Shown here piece by piece: positions 50,641-62,099 of a stretch of DNA of 64,000 nt. Source of the DNA: Cristatella mucedo (Eukaryota > Bryozoa > Phylactolaemata > Cristatellidae); NCBI GenBank assembly GCA_009760855.2, contig WPIO01000019.1:831501-895500 (forward strand), written 5' to 3'. The number at the start of each line of letters is the position of its first letter. The first letter of the stretch is position 1. The notes beneath the pieces are model-generated. The model searched no databases, was not told the origin of the DNA, and saw only the letters and a program-made list of their open reading frames with translations. Both the position numbers and the translations under genes were made by a program.

Positions 50641-50649
50641 TACATGCAA

Positions 50650-50683
<34 letters not shown>

Positions 50684-50735
50684 AAGTGTGTGCGTGTGTG
50701 CATGTGTGCGCGTGCGCGTGTGAGCGTGTGTATCT
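50650..50735. repeat. (TA)n(TG)n microsatellite
   Basis: A short TA run then an imperfect TG run with GC-containing interruptions. Confidence 0.93.
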
Positions 50736-50739
50736 ACTA

Positions 50740-52200
50740 TGCTGACCTCTCGTATGTATTGGGGGCTTGTGAATTGGGCCCAATCAAAATTTAAAGTAGC
50801 TGTTAATCTGGCGAAGTCATACTTCCCATCGAAATATCCAGAGGATTGATGCTACCTGAGGTTCGGTAATTTCTATTGGTAGGTAATCCCTGAGGCTTGG
50901 TGTACATTTTTGCCAAATGCACTTGAACTTGAAAATAATGAGCCGGTAAACCGACCATGTACTGCACTTCTGACAATACAGTGACCGCATGTGTGGTATA
51001 AAAATTCTATAGCATACTGCCACAGTTTTGATGCGATGCACCTCTACCTTCACGTACTGGCATAATTCTGTAAGAGTTCATATCAAACCGCAGCGGCACT
51101 TTCTACGTCCGCCGTCCATCTCCCTGTATTTGGCCATAGCTCCATGCGATCTCCTCGCCGGTCGCGAATAGTCGACACTAGACTGGTGCTACTCAAAGCG
51201 AGTAAATAATTTTCCTGTGACTGAAGTGCCTACACAGCGCTCATGCTAATAGATGGGGCGTGAGCGTGAATTCTGCACCTGAGGACAAAAATTCGAGCAC
51301 GCATTGTACGTAAGGTCAATCCTGGACTTCTCGAAGAACTGACAGCTACAGTACTTCGGCAGGTCTTCTAATATTCATCTGCGGACTGTAAATGGCAGGG
51401 TGGTCAAAAATACGGGCAATCGAATTCTCAAGGATGATAAGGCAATATGAACCGCATAACCATTAAACTCAGCAGGTGCTCTCGGAGGCGTGTGCCTGCT
51501 AACGTTTGCTCATTATGTTTGAAAGCTTCCACAAATTACCCTTAAATTAAAGTGATCTGAGTTATGGTAAAACTACTTTTGTAAATTGCCTAAAGAGTAG
51601 ACAGTTTCTCGGCTCGGTACTGTGAGAATTATAAGATACTAATAAGCTGTATTAGTTTTGCCGGCTGTTCCTCTAGATCTCTCAGCTGCTTTGACATTTG
51701 CTCCTTCTCTGTTGATCATTTCAAGACAATTCTGACGTTTTGGCTCGTGTGTAAAGAAAATGCCTTGTCAAGGGGCCTTCGCGAGCTAAACAAACGGACA
51801 AGTAATTTAAGCAACACAAATTATGCTTTAAGAGCATCCAAACATTTTCTAGAACATAGGCCGTAGACAAGTTTTATAATTTGATACAGGAAAGGGTGGA
51901 CCCAAATACTACTTGCAAGTTTTGTCTATGCAAAACGGCCAAAATTTGGAATGCCTTAAATGACTACAGGGAATCATGCTTTATTCATTGAATGCTTGTA
52001 TGTATGTTTGATCTCCGTCTGTAACTCCACAAAGGCTAAGTGGATGCTATGCATGAGAGTTTTTATAGAGCACTCACCGAATAAGTGGCTTTCATTACAC
52101 ATTTGGTAGCAAAAATGCTCATCTCGCCCAACAAAGAGAAAGTGAAAAGCATGGCAGATTCAGGACAGCAGTTGAGGTGGTAACATAAAATTAGCAGCTC
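50740..52200. other. No recognised gene
   Basis: Nothing supported. It is part of the proposed 12.1 kb intron. Confidence 0.4.
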
Positions 52201-54300
52201 AAGACGGCTTAAACGATGCGCCGTAGTCGGCATCAGGAGATTAGTTGTCGCTCCCTCTCAGCGACCGCTCCTCGCGTATTTAGCCGAGGACGGTTCAGTG
52301 TCCAGCTAACTCCGACAGTAGATTATGAAACAGACGGTCAGGCGAGGGATGCGAAGGCTGCTATTGAACCGTCTCACCAGCTGCCTCGCAAATAGTACCA
52401 GGCACTTGACGAACAGGCAGTAAATCGCTCTCGTTTCGGCTGCCACCACTTCGATTTACCTGGTTGCTTTGGTGAAAACCGAGCACCGATCCACTTTACC
52501 CCTCTCGGAAGTACGAATTTCCGATCGCCGCCCCCAGGTTAGCCAGCCATTGACCGAGCAAGTGAGGCGCATCGGGCTAGGGATCTTAGCACCCTTCTTT
52601 GCAGCATGTACAGTGCATGCTTTGTTGACGACTGTACCGATGAAGCACCAGCACGCGCTCAAAATATTAGCATTGGGTCTTAAGCTCGCTGTGCGCGATC
52701 ATGTCTGCCACACGTTCTTGCGAGATCCCCACGCCCTGCCACGCCTTCTCCAGCCTCGAGCTTCGCTCTGCAGCTCGAGACTCGATGCAGCCGGCGTCCT
52801 TTACAAAATTCAGTCGCTGCGAGAAACCTCTCAGCGCAAGAGCGATGTTTTCTCTCGCCAATGGCCTGGCCGGTAGGTCGTCGACGAAGGTGACATTTGG
52901 CTGGCTCAATCCCTGCACGACGCCCACCACAGTCGATTCCTCACTGCCAATGCCCGACTATCCGCTTCGTCTGCTCCACCCCTCCTGGCACGGGTCCACC
53001 GTCCTCACAGCTGGGGCCCTCGTGCGAAACCGGGACTGCGGACTGCCAGGCTCACGGCTGACGGCCGGCTATGCATGCGCCCACTATTCCTACTCCACCT
53101 CCACTAGAGCTGCACTTGTTCTTCGATGAGAAGCCGGTTTCCAAACTGTCTACGCCCTGCTTCGTCGTGCCTGCTCGCGCTCTGTCTCCCGAGCCACAAG
53201 TCGCCTTCTTCCTTTTCGGCTTGTCGGGAAATGCGCTTCGTGCAACCTACTCAAGGAGAACAATGTTGCCCACAGTGTTAGAATTAAATGCAGCGGCATA
53301 CTGTTTAGGGCTCGCTCGCCCTCCAGTCGTCCAAGCAATCCCACGCAAGCGATTCTTCATGAGCAATCCCTCACGAGCGGTGCATAAAGCTGAAATTTTT
53401 AGAGCTCTGAGACTGCATTAATTTAGCTCCCCTTACTGCTCAAGCATGGTACCACCACAAAGCTTGGAGGATGGGAAAGGCTCTAACGTCCGTGTCGTGC
53501 TGCAGCCTCGAGAGTTGAACCCCGAGACCAGTCTTTGAATCATTGCACTTTACCAGGCGACCGTCTTCCTAGCTGCAATTTTGACGAACAGTGGAGGCAG
53601 ATAAGTGCGCGATCGACAGGCACTCGAGCCAGAGCAGAAAAGGTCGCTAAAGCAAGCTTGCTCAAGTAGCCGAGTTGCGACTGGAGCCTAAGGAAAGATA
53701 AGCGTACTAGCAGGAAGGCGCCGCCGGCAGTGGCTGCCACGTCAATGGCATTTTCACTACAGTGGGCAGGCGAAGCCATTGTGTAGCACATTCGGCTGCT
53801 GAAACAGTGTAATCGGGTGCGGCTGCCACCAGGAGCAACACTAGCAGCTTGTCTGCATCATCGGGAATGTAACGTCGCTAGAATCCCCGTGCTGGCAACG
53901 ATGGCCTCAAATGAGGTGGGCAGACTTTCGTGGAGGCAAGCACCCTCTAGCGGAGGATAGGCACTCTGGCTGGGGAAGCGCAGACACTATAATTTTTTAA
54001 TTGGCTCGGTTGTACAAAGAACGACAGGTTTGCAAAGCCAAGTTATGCAGCGATGGGGAGATGAGGCCAATAGCATGGAGACTAGAGAAAGCTGACAAGC
54101 AGAGGCAGTGTCCGAGCAGCCTGGAGCGAGCCGCTGGGTGGGGAAAAGAGATTAAGATGGTGGGTGGCTTCGTGAGTTGTATCGTCGTCTCGGGAAGTGT
54201 CACGGTGTGACCAACGGCAAGTGAACTGACAGCTGCTCCCTGCGTCTAATAAGGGCAGCTTGCGATTATACACCCAGAGTGAAGAGCTTAGCTCAGCCTA
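52200..54300. promoter_or_regulatory. GC-rich block 4
   Basis: A GC-elevated region, densest at 52440-53400. Overlapping frames of 135-142 codons (52469-52876 and 52701-53129 plus) and one minus frame (52667-52930) lack known motifs and can be explained by composition. A phase-1 donor-like GGCCGGTAGGT occurs near 52867-52877, but no signal peptide precedes it. It may be an alternative promoter or intronic regulatory island of the ion-channel gene. Confidence 0.3.
53495..53585 (-). repeat. tRNA-like (pol III promoter) sequence
   Basis: Minus strand: GGTCGCCTGGTAAAGTGCAA resembles an A box, and GGGGTTCAACTCTCG is a perfect B box (GTTCAANTC), at roughly the spacing of a tRNA. The acceptor stem does not pair convincingly, so a SINE head or tRNA pseudogene is likelier than a functional tRNA. 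Confidence 0.3.
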
Positions 54301-54424
54301 AGCCTCTGGGAGCGGAATCGCTCGCTAATGTAAGGAGTGAGTGCTTGTCGTTGCAGGTGGCCGAGTGCTTGCAGGTTCGCGACTACTAAGGGAATACGGC
54401 AGATTGCAAGACGGCTATCAAAAG

Positions 54425-54446
54425 CATTACATTACATTACATTACA
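54425..54446. repeat. (ATTAC)n short tandem repeat
   Basis: Four tandem CATTA units within GC-rich block 4's right flank. Confidence 0.9.
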
Positions 54447-54702
54447 AGAATCCCATAAATACTGGGGGAATACGGCGAATAAGTGGAAGCTCCCGCCTCG
54501 AGGCGGAGTAGTCTCCGAGCTGCACCGACACTGGCAGGTATGCCGACGGTTGCAGAGAGCAAGACGGCTATCAAGAATGTCAAAGGTTTTTAGCAAGTGC
54601 ATCTTTCTATCCAAAGCCACATATTATTGCACTGCAGCGAGTATCTACCCGAGAGCACAACCAGCTAACCACAGTGTACAACAACTAATCTAGCCGTCAC
54701 TT

Positions 54703-55082
54703 TGTAACGGTAGCGCGAGCTAAAGCAGTCATATTATTTCGGCTAGCTACTAGTCACGACTATAAGATAATTCGATTATTCGCGACTATGATGTAATGTG
54801 ATTATTTGCAACTATATAAATTGAGCGATGGCTTGCCCCTGAGGCCATTTAAAAGGCTGGCACCCTGGAATGTGGGGCAGTGAGTATTCGAGACTCGGAG
54901 TAATGGTGTTAGAGCTGACGTGAGCTCTAGGCCAAATTGTCGTTGGAGCACACCTATAACCGTCCGCTATTGTTTAATATACTTGTCTATATTATGGATA
55001 CGGACTGGCTACGTTAGCGTGTGAGCCTTCTTTGTCCCTGCCGTGTTACTGGTACTGCCGGCATATCTGGTACCTGCGTGCA
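54703..55082 (+). repeat. Possible LTR of an LTR retrotransposon
   Basis: A 380-bp segment begins TGTAACGGTAGC and ends CCTGCGTGCA, the TG...CA ends of LTRs. It has a TATA-like CTATATAAATTG about 115 bp in. One base after its end TGGTGAGACACC could serve as a tRNA primer-binding site, since its complement ends in the CCA expected of a tRNA. No second LTR, polypurine tract or gag/pol frame was found, and coding exon 2 lies only 445 bp downstream, so at best it is a fragment of a 5' LTR with a short leader. Confidence 0.3.
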
Positions 55083-55526
55083 TTGGTGAGACACCTTCAA
55101 GTAGCAGCCGTGCTACAAGATTCAGGAATCGCCGGTATTCATCACGAGTCGGCTGAGACTAGCGCCGTTAACAGCACTGCTTTTTTGGCCAAGTTCTGAT
55201 CGGACGTGAAACGCCGCACACCACGTTCATAACTACTTTTCATTTTGCAGAAAACGTAGATTATGACGTATCCTGCTCCTATTTATTTAATTAGAATACA
55301 AGTTAATAGCACGTTTATAGTTTTAACAGTGCAGCATGCAAACGATTCAGTGAACATACAGGTTTCACGAACAATATTCCCAGTCCCAGTCTTGACTAAC
55401 TTTAATAAAGATATTGGAGCTTTAATAAGGTAAAGGAGTTTTAATAGGACTAGTGAAGCCGCAATTACATTAAGCTCAAACTCGGCAATATGGTCGCGCA
55501 GAGAAACTTCATTTGTTTGTTTTTAG

Positions 55527-55657
55527 GAACGTCTGCATTGGAAGATAATTTAATAGCAACGCTTCTTAACGGCTACGTCAAGGAAGCCAGGCCTCCACCA
55601 TCTGATGCTCCGACGGTGGCATATTTTAGTCTATATCTTCTATCAATCAATGGCGTG
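55527..55657 (+). CDS. Cys-loop ligand-gated ion channel, N-terminal extracellular exon
   Basis: A 131-nt exon bounded by TTTGTTTTTAG/GAACG and GGCGTG/GTAAGA. The acceptor is phase 1 and the donor phase 0. The peptide of 43 complete codons has LIATLLNGYVKEARPP followed by a short loop and TVAYFSLYLLSINGV. This fits the start of the extracellular domain of GABA-A/glycine/glutamate-gated-chloride type subunits: an amphipathic first helix with LL..Y, the RP turn, then beta strand 1 with V...LY(L/V)(L/S)SI..V. In the family this part packs on top of the pentamer and leads into the ligand-binding fold. The transmembrane helices, Cys loop and M2 pore are not in the window. Subtype cannot be told; a nicotinic-type subunit is less likely. 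The upstream partner is the signal-peptide exon at 43335-43419. The next exon should encode a M(D/E)(F/Y)...W-x-D-x-RL segment and was not found. Confidence 0.72.
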
Positions 55658-55659
55658 GT

Positions 55660-56784
55660 AAGAGCGCTACCTTGGTGGTCGTATGCGTGACCTCTGACAG
55701 GTTGCTAATGTTAAAGCAATATTATCGAACACTTTTTAGGAAGAGCATCTAAACACACTATCGGTCGCAGGAAACATGATCTCCGTAAGTCAAGCATACT
55801 GCAGCTCGTTCGCCGTAGTCCACCTGCTGAATCAGCTTGGCCATCATTTAAAGTTACTCGTGGTTGCAGTCGTGGAATGACCCTCGGCTCGTATGGAACA
55901 CTTCCCAATACGGTGGATTAGACAGAGTTACCATAGCGGCGAGTGAACTATGGAAGCCTGACATGGCACTTACAGATGCGTAAGTAGGTTGCAGCCCTGC
56001 AAACAGATCGGGTTGGTGCAGTCGGCACACGAGGCCCAACTACCTTTTAAACTAGCACTGCAATCGCATTGCATCATTATTGCATACGCCTATACAGAGT
56101 CTTTGCACTCTGATGTCGGCCACGAATTTTTCGTAGATCTGCTTTATTCAGTACAGTCTCTGCTTCGTTGGCAACTAAGCTGATGAAGTATTGGCACGTG
56201 CTTATAGTAATAGTATCAGACTTACAAGCTTTCAATTTCCCGAGAATAAAAATAAAGAAAATATTAATACTGCTTAGGGCTGTGTGACTGGATGCACTTG
56301 TGGGCTTGTGCTTTCTGAAGCTATCCGCGTTGTGACTAATGACGAAAGCGATACCCCTTTGCATGGTGCTATAGTGAACTTGCCTATTCTTTCTGGTTGC
56401 TTTGAGTGCTTAACTGTGCACGATACAGGGCACGCTATTAGCCAGGGATTCTAATAACCTGCCGCCCTGAGTGACTTTCTTCTAGTGTATTTTTTTATGC
56501 TGCCAAAGCTTGCAAATTATATATATTGCTTTTCATTACCTCTTATTTGTGTATAATAATATTTATTTGCAGTTTCTGCATTTAGTACGAAATAAGGATT
56601 TGGTTCACTTATGGCGCAATGCAAAAGGTATTAACAGTATTACTAGGAATATACGCAATAGGAATATAGCTGACACCATATTCCCTTTATAAATATTGTG
56701 CGCAAACTCAAAGAAAATAAACTCCTAGCTAAGCCAGTCAAAAACTTGTGGTAGTGATGAAAATAGGAAAAATAATGGGGCATT
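55660..56784. other. Intronic sequence downstream of the ion-channel exon
   Basis: No further exon is supported. A segment at 56573-56627 has good acceptor and donor sequences but does not match the expected protein (see rejected items). Confidence 0.45.
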
Positions 56785-57033
56785 TGCGTTGTTCCCAATG
56801 GAAACTAAATCTCTTTGTACACTACGTGGGCTGCAATGAAAGACTGCCAATTGGTTAGTGATAAAAGTTATACAGCTAACAACCATAAGTATGCAACAAA
56901 CTATTCACAAGGATCCAAAAAATGCTGTCATGAGACGGTTCATTGTTTGCTTCTTTGAGGTTTTCTTGAGTCAGAAATTATCGTAACATCAGTCGGAAGC
57001 GAATTCCAGACTTTGCAAGCATTAATGATTAAA
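56785..57033 (-). mobile_element. Older CR1-like LINE 3' part, host of the next insertion
   Basis: The complement of the hairpin region is eroded (GAAACTAAATCTCTTTGTAC). Then AAAAAATGCTGTCATGAGAC and CGTAACATCAGTCGGAAGCG, the latter encoding KVWNSLPTDV on the minus strand, correspond to WNSLP and the C terminus. The sequence stops where the ATT tail of the copy at 57034 begins, a nested insertion. Confidence 0.6.
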
Positions 57034-58429
57034 ATTATAATACATTTGTATAGCATCCACAGAGAACTCAATCTCTTTCTAGGCACTGCACAGATGGTAA
57101 AAAGAATGCATGACTGAATGATTAGTAGTATCATCATCAATGTCATCAAGCATGTCACTTTAAGATGTAACATGTTCAGGGTCAACATTTAGATACGCTT
57201 GGTAGCAGCCGGAACAGTTTCAGTACGTCTAAGCACGCAAAGAACGAATCGGAAGGACCTACTAAATGCTGATACAAAGAGGTGTGATTAAAGCTTCTTT
57301 TTAAATTTCCTCATGTCAGGGGATGTTGTACCGTTTGTCGGAGTGAGTTTCGGGCTTTGGGAGTATGCGAACTAAAGGCAGAGCCTCCAAATGTTTTGAC
57401 GTACGAGGTATAACTAAACGATTTGAGTCAGAACAGTGGGTGGTGCTATGCTTGGCCTGGGGGAGTGATTCTGATAGACAGGCTGGAGGCAGAAAATGAA
57501 AGGACCTAAAAGTGGGCAATATAACCTTGAAGTCGATACACGCCTTGATTCTGAGCCAGCGACAGTCTGTGAGTAGCTATGTGGTGTGGCTATTGCTCGC
57601 TCACGACAGACAAGGCATGCTGCCGAATCTTGTACCAGCTGTAAGTGCCTGTCTGCCCACACCGGAAGACCGGCAAAAAGTGCATTACAGATGTCCCGAA
57701 TAGATTTTACAAATGCATAAATAACTTTGGATGTAGCATCCATGTCAGAGCAAGCCCGAATTAAGGCAATGTTGTGCAGCTACAAGAAGGTATGCTTGAC
57801 TGTGGACCTGATGTGTTCATCTATTGAAAAGTTACTTTAGAACAGGACACCTAGATTACGTGCAGATGCAACAGGAAATATGCTGGCAGAACAAATTTGT
57901 AAGGATAATCATTCAGTTTCTGAGTCACACTTTCTCTCCCAATAACTATCAAGTTGGTTTTGGCGTCATTTAATTTGAGATATACTGCTGCCATTGATGT
58001 GCATGTCAGAAATACATGCAGCAAGTGTGTGTAGAGAATCATACGTGCTAGAAGTGTAGAAGAGGTCAAATCATTTTCATTGAATTAAAAGCATGTGCTT
58101 GACGATCACACCGGCAGGAGGGAGAGTTTTAACAGTAAAAACAAAACTGACAGGGCGCAGACCCCTGACGTACCCCGTACTTCAGTGGTTCTTCAGATAA
58201 CCTTTGTTCGTGTACATTAATACTCTGTAGTCTCCCTTGATGTGAGCTATTACAATGCAGTATCAGTAATCCCCAGACGAGACGAGATGTGAGGCGCTCA
58301 AGAAAGACTTTGGGAAGCAAACCAAGCAGGGAAACTTTACCCAAGACTAAATTTTTGAAATGGTCATTATACAGTTTAAGCAATGCTGACTCTGTGGAGT
58401 GTTTAACTCATCCAGACCGAAACCAGATC
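57034..58429 (-). mobile_element. CR1-like LINE, 5'-truncated (copy K)
   Basis: Minus strand from the RT to the 3' end. Frame 58129-58383 has HCNSSHQGRLQSINVHEQR and LKYGVRQGSAP (motif B, altered). Frame 57851-58069 is the thumb. Frames 57414-57743 and 57316-57519 are the C-terminal domain. The 3' end (57034-57110) has the hairpin but a degenerate ATT tail. Several frameshifts. Its 5' limit meets the plus-strand copy at about 58430. Confidence 0.9.
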
Positions 58430-60902
58430 TCATTCAATCTACCCAGCCCATATCCTCCTCTAAAATAACCTGTGAATCGCGAAACCTCAAGACCCTTGAC
58501 ATCGATGCTGTCCGTGCGAGAATATCTGCTTCGCCTCTGCTGCTCAGTCCTCGCTCCGATCTGTCATCATTGGTAGATAGCTACAACACGACACTAGCTG
58601 ACACGCTCGACGAGTCTGCACCTCTGACAAAGCGCATTGTGCGCCCCCGCCCAGACGGCCTATGGTTTACCACAGACATTAAACTAGCCAAGTCGACTAA
58701 ACAAAAGCTTGAAAAAGCATACAAAAGATCTGGGCTAACTGTCCATCGATCGGCATAAGAAGACTACTGTAGGTCGTACCAATCGATCCTAGCAAAGGCC
58801 AAGTCTAGTTTCTATAGAAACATTGGTGAATCGCAGATGCACAATCCAAAAATGCTGATGTCGACAATAAATCATCTCCTCAACTGGTTCCAGATTAGCT
58901 CTTTACCTGATGATCTTTGTGATGATGTAGCCGATTGCTTCTCTCGATTCTTTGTGCAGAAGATAGACAAGATCAGGGAACCCATCCCAGCGATGACAAC
59001 ATCCCCACTAGAATGCTGCTCCCTGATTCCTGGCTGCACCTCAATGTCTACATTTAAGCAGGTCACTAGTGATCTAGTCCTAAAGTTCGTATCTCAATCA
59101 AAGAAGCCAGCAAGCCCTCTGGACCCTATTCCCACTGTCCTGCTCCTACGTTACATTGATCTGCTGCTGCCATGCATATCTAACATCATAAATATGTCAT
59201 TAACCTCAGGTCATGTCCCAGCACCTTTCAAAACGCTGTAGTCATGCGACTTCTCAAGAAAGCTACACTAGACCAAGAGAACTAAAGCAAACACCGCCCA
59301 GTCTCCCTTCTACCATTCCTATCAAAGACACTGGAACGGTTTGAGGCAGACCAGGTAAACTCATGTATTGAAACCTCACACCTTGATAGTAATTTCCAGT
59401 ATGGCTGTATAGCTAATCACTCCACAGAGTCAGCATTGCTTAGGGTATACAACGACCTACTTAGGAATGCATACATGGGTAGAGTGTCTCTGCTTGTGTT
59501 GCTCAATCTTTCGGCAGCTTATGATACTATCGATCACAAAGTTCTTCTAGAGCGCCTCTCATCTCGCCTGGGCATCACTGGCACTGCTCTGCAGTGGTTC
59601 AGGTCATATCTCAATGGGAGACTCCAGAGTATTGACGTGAATGGGCAAAGATCATTTGAGGTACCTCTGAAATATGGAGTACCTCAGGGCTCCGTGCTAG
59701 GTCCAGTTCTATTCACGGTTAATACTCTTCCTCTCGCTGATGTGATTGCCAAGGACAATCTAGGCTTTCACTTCTATGCGGATGACACTCAGTTGTACCT
59801 TTGCTTTGATCCCTCTCAGCCTTCGAGCACCTCAAATTCTCTCAACTCTCTTGCTGCATGTATTGATGACATCCGCACATGGATAGCGCAAATGTTCTCA
59901 AAATAAACGATGATGAAACTAACTTACTAGTTATGGGCAAACCCAGTGTGATTCACAAATTGGAAAGGCTGACTCTCAGAATTGGCTCTGCCAGCATATC
60001 TCCTGTTGAATCAACTCAAAATCATTACGTAAAATCATTAAGTAAAATGAAAATGTGCCATATTCCAAAGCGATCTCTCGTTAACGACCATATCAGCTCC
60101 ACAGTCAAATCTAGCTATTTTCAGCTTCATAACCTTGCTAAAATTTAGGCTTGTTTAGATAAGGATACCACGTCCAAGTTGGTCCATGCATTCGTGACAT
60201 CCCGTCTCGACTTCTGCAACTCACTGCTTACTGGCCTACCAGCATGTGCAATCAGGCGATTGCAGCCGGTGCAAAAGTCTGCAGCTAGGCTTGTCTGTCG
60301 CGAGCGTCGCAGTTGCCGCATTGCATCACTTCTCGCCGACCTGCACTGGCTGCCATTCAAGCAACGGATTAACTTCAAGATTTTGTCGCTCACTTTTAGA
60401 TCACTTCATTTTTTGGCTCCAGCCTGTATCTCAGATATACTTCCCCATCAGGCCAAGCATCGTACCACCTGCTTTTTGGAATCCAACAGTCTACAAATAT
60501 CTCGTACAAACCTCAAACCCTTTGGAGACCGTGCATTTAGTTCGTATGCTCCCAAAGCTTGGAACTTCCTCCCGACCTGCATCTGAACATCCCCCTGACC
60601 TGACCACATTTAAAAAGAACTTAAAAACACACCTATTTAGGACAGCATTTAGTGGGTCTGTGTGATTCGTCCTTGATGTGCTTATGCGTGCTGACACTGT
60701 GCATGCTGCCACTAGCCACATTTGCATGTTGACCCTGTGCATGTAACTCCTAACCATTTTATTTATTTTTTTGCTTATCAAGCATGATATCACTCACCAT
60801 TAAATTGCATTTCCCTTTGCAGCAATCGTAAAGCGCCTAGATAGATATTGAGTTCTCTGTGGGCGCTTTATCAAGTGCATTATTATTATTTTTATTATTA
60901 TT
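58430..60902 (+). mobile_element. CR1-like LINE, longest and best-preserved copy (copy L)
   Basis: A 2.47 kb plus-strand copy. Frame 58399-58758 is the linker after the missing endonuclease (YNTTLADTLDESAPL, LTVHRSA). Frame 58837-59241 has the pre-RT region and first RT motifs (LDPIPTVLLLRYIDLLLPC). Frame 59436-59906 has the palm: [18 protein letters not shown] (motif A), YGVPQGSVLGPVLF (motif B) and FHFYADDTQLYL (motif C, catalytic DD intact). Frame 59879-60148 is the thumb and 60179-60586 the C-terminal domain, with the last residues in another frame to 60665. The 3' UTR, the hairpin (AAAGCGCC at 60830 pairing with GGCGCTTT at 60862) and the ATT tail follow. At least four frameshifts or stops make it non-autonomous, and the 5' UTR and AP endonuclease are missing. 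Confidence 0.96.
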
Positions 60903-61385
60903 CACGATAGCTTTCTAAGTAGATTGTACAGGGTAGCAGGAAACAATGCTTTGAATAACGAGGCAAAAGAGCTTCCGGCCACCTCGGTTTCTCCTCCTGA
61001 GCCCTTTTTTAAGGAAACTCAGTTTAGGGATCTTGGCAAGGTAAGGCATCAGGCAAAAAATTTAGGCGACAATATCGAAATGATAATAGGCACGCACAAT
61101 CTTATGTAATGTAAGTTTTTATAAAATTCTCCGAAAATAAGGCTGGCCTAAAACTAATCATCCTACCATAGGGCGATTTCAATTTTAGGGCCGATGACGT
61201 CTTGGCAGGTGTGGCTTTAAGCTGCATGCATCTACATGTAAATATCCACGTCATTTCTTTCGCGTCACGATCAAATAACAAACAGGCAATATTAAAAAAG
61301 GTCTTAGCTGTCTCGGTCTCTTCATTATTTTAGCAAGTATCTCATGTTTGGGAGAGAATTCCTCAACTGACAACAAATGTCATTA
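60903..61385. other. No recognised gene
   Basis: Nothing supported. Confidence 0.4.
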
Positions 61386-61389
61386 GCGT

Positions 61390-61785
61390 TTGTTGTCGGG
61401 AGGCGAGAATAAAAGGGGTGGTTACCAAAATATTCTATTGAAATTAAAGGGTCGGTACCCAAAGTATTTGAATCTGGTTGTCTGGTTAGAAGCACAGCTT
61501 ATGGACTTGAGTCAGATGAGCGCGGCTTTGATGCTTAGCACAACTGAGAAGTGGTTTGGTCAGGTATGCCAGAGAGAGAAAATAGAGGAACTTCAAAGGG
61601 AGACACACAACCATGAAGTCGAGACACTACTTGATAGCTAGTGATTGCAGAAATAAGAAATGGTCAGTGTGGAAATTATTACACCTACGACAGGCCTGGC
61701 CTAGCTGCAGAGTTTTCCACCAATTGTAAGAAATGTATAGCACAGGTTGAAAGACCTGTCATTGGTGATTTAAAGAAGTAATTGG
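61390..61785 (-). mobile_element. Older CR1-like LINE C-terminal remnant
   Basis: ACGACAGGCCTGGCCTAGCT, then GCAGAGTTTTCCACCAATTG, is a clear complement of the QNSAARLVCRE-coding segment. GGGTCGGTACCCAAAGTATTT upstream corresponds to the YAPKAW region. The spacing is that of the LINE. The ATT tail of copy M starts directly after it at 61786, so M inserted beside or into it. Confidence 0.5.
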
Positions 61786-62085
61786 AATAATAATAATAAT
61801 AATAATAATTCACTTGATAAAGCGCCCTCAGAGAACTTAATCTCTCTCTAGGCGCTTTACATTTGCTGTAAAGTGAAATACAATTGAATGGTAAGTAAAA
61901 TCATGCTTGAAAAACAAACGAAATGAATAATTTGGTTAGGGGTGACATGCACAGGGTCAGCATGCAAATGTGGTTAGTGGCAGCATGCACAGTGTCAGCA
62001 CGCATAAGTACATCAAGGACGAATCACAGGGACCCACTAAATGCTGTCCTAAATAGGTGTGTTTTTAGGTTCCTTTTAAATGTGG
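61786..62085 (-). mobile_element. CR1-like LINE 3' end, young (copy M)
   Basis: A pure ATT tail, hairpin, 3' UTR and the last codons of the ORF. It is truncated at TTAAATGTGGTTGCG. It differs little from copies D, E and L. Confidence 0.93.
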
Positions 62086-62099
62086 TTGCGTGGATGCCT

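Noticed and set aside
52667-52930. Minus-strand 87-codon frame resembling a protein (NVTFVDDLPARPLARENIALAL)
   Set aside because: It reads more like a protein than its neighbours, but I recognise no family, it has no splice sites, and two plus-strand frames of 135-142 codons cover the same DNA.
56573-56627. Exon-like segment after the ion-channel exon, with TTATTTGCAG acceptor and AAAAG/GTATTA donor
   Set aside because: In phase 0 it reads FLHLVRNKDLVHLWRNAK. The tryptophan context recalls W-x-D-x-RL, but the distance from the previous exon is too short, the MD(F/Y) start is missing, and it lies in an AT-rich stretch where such splice signals arise by chance.
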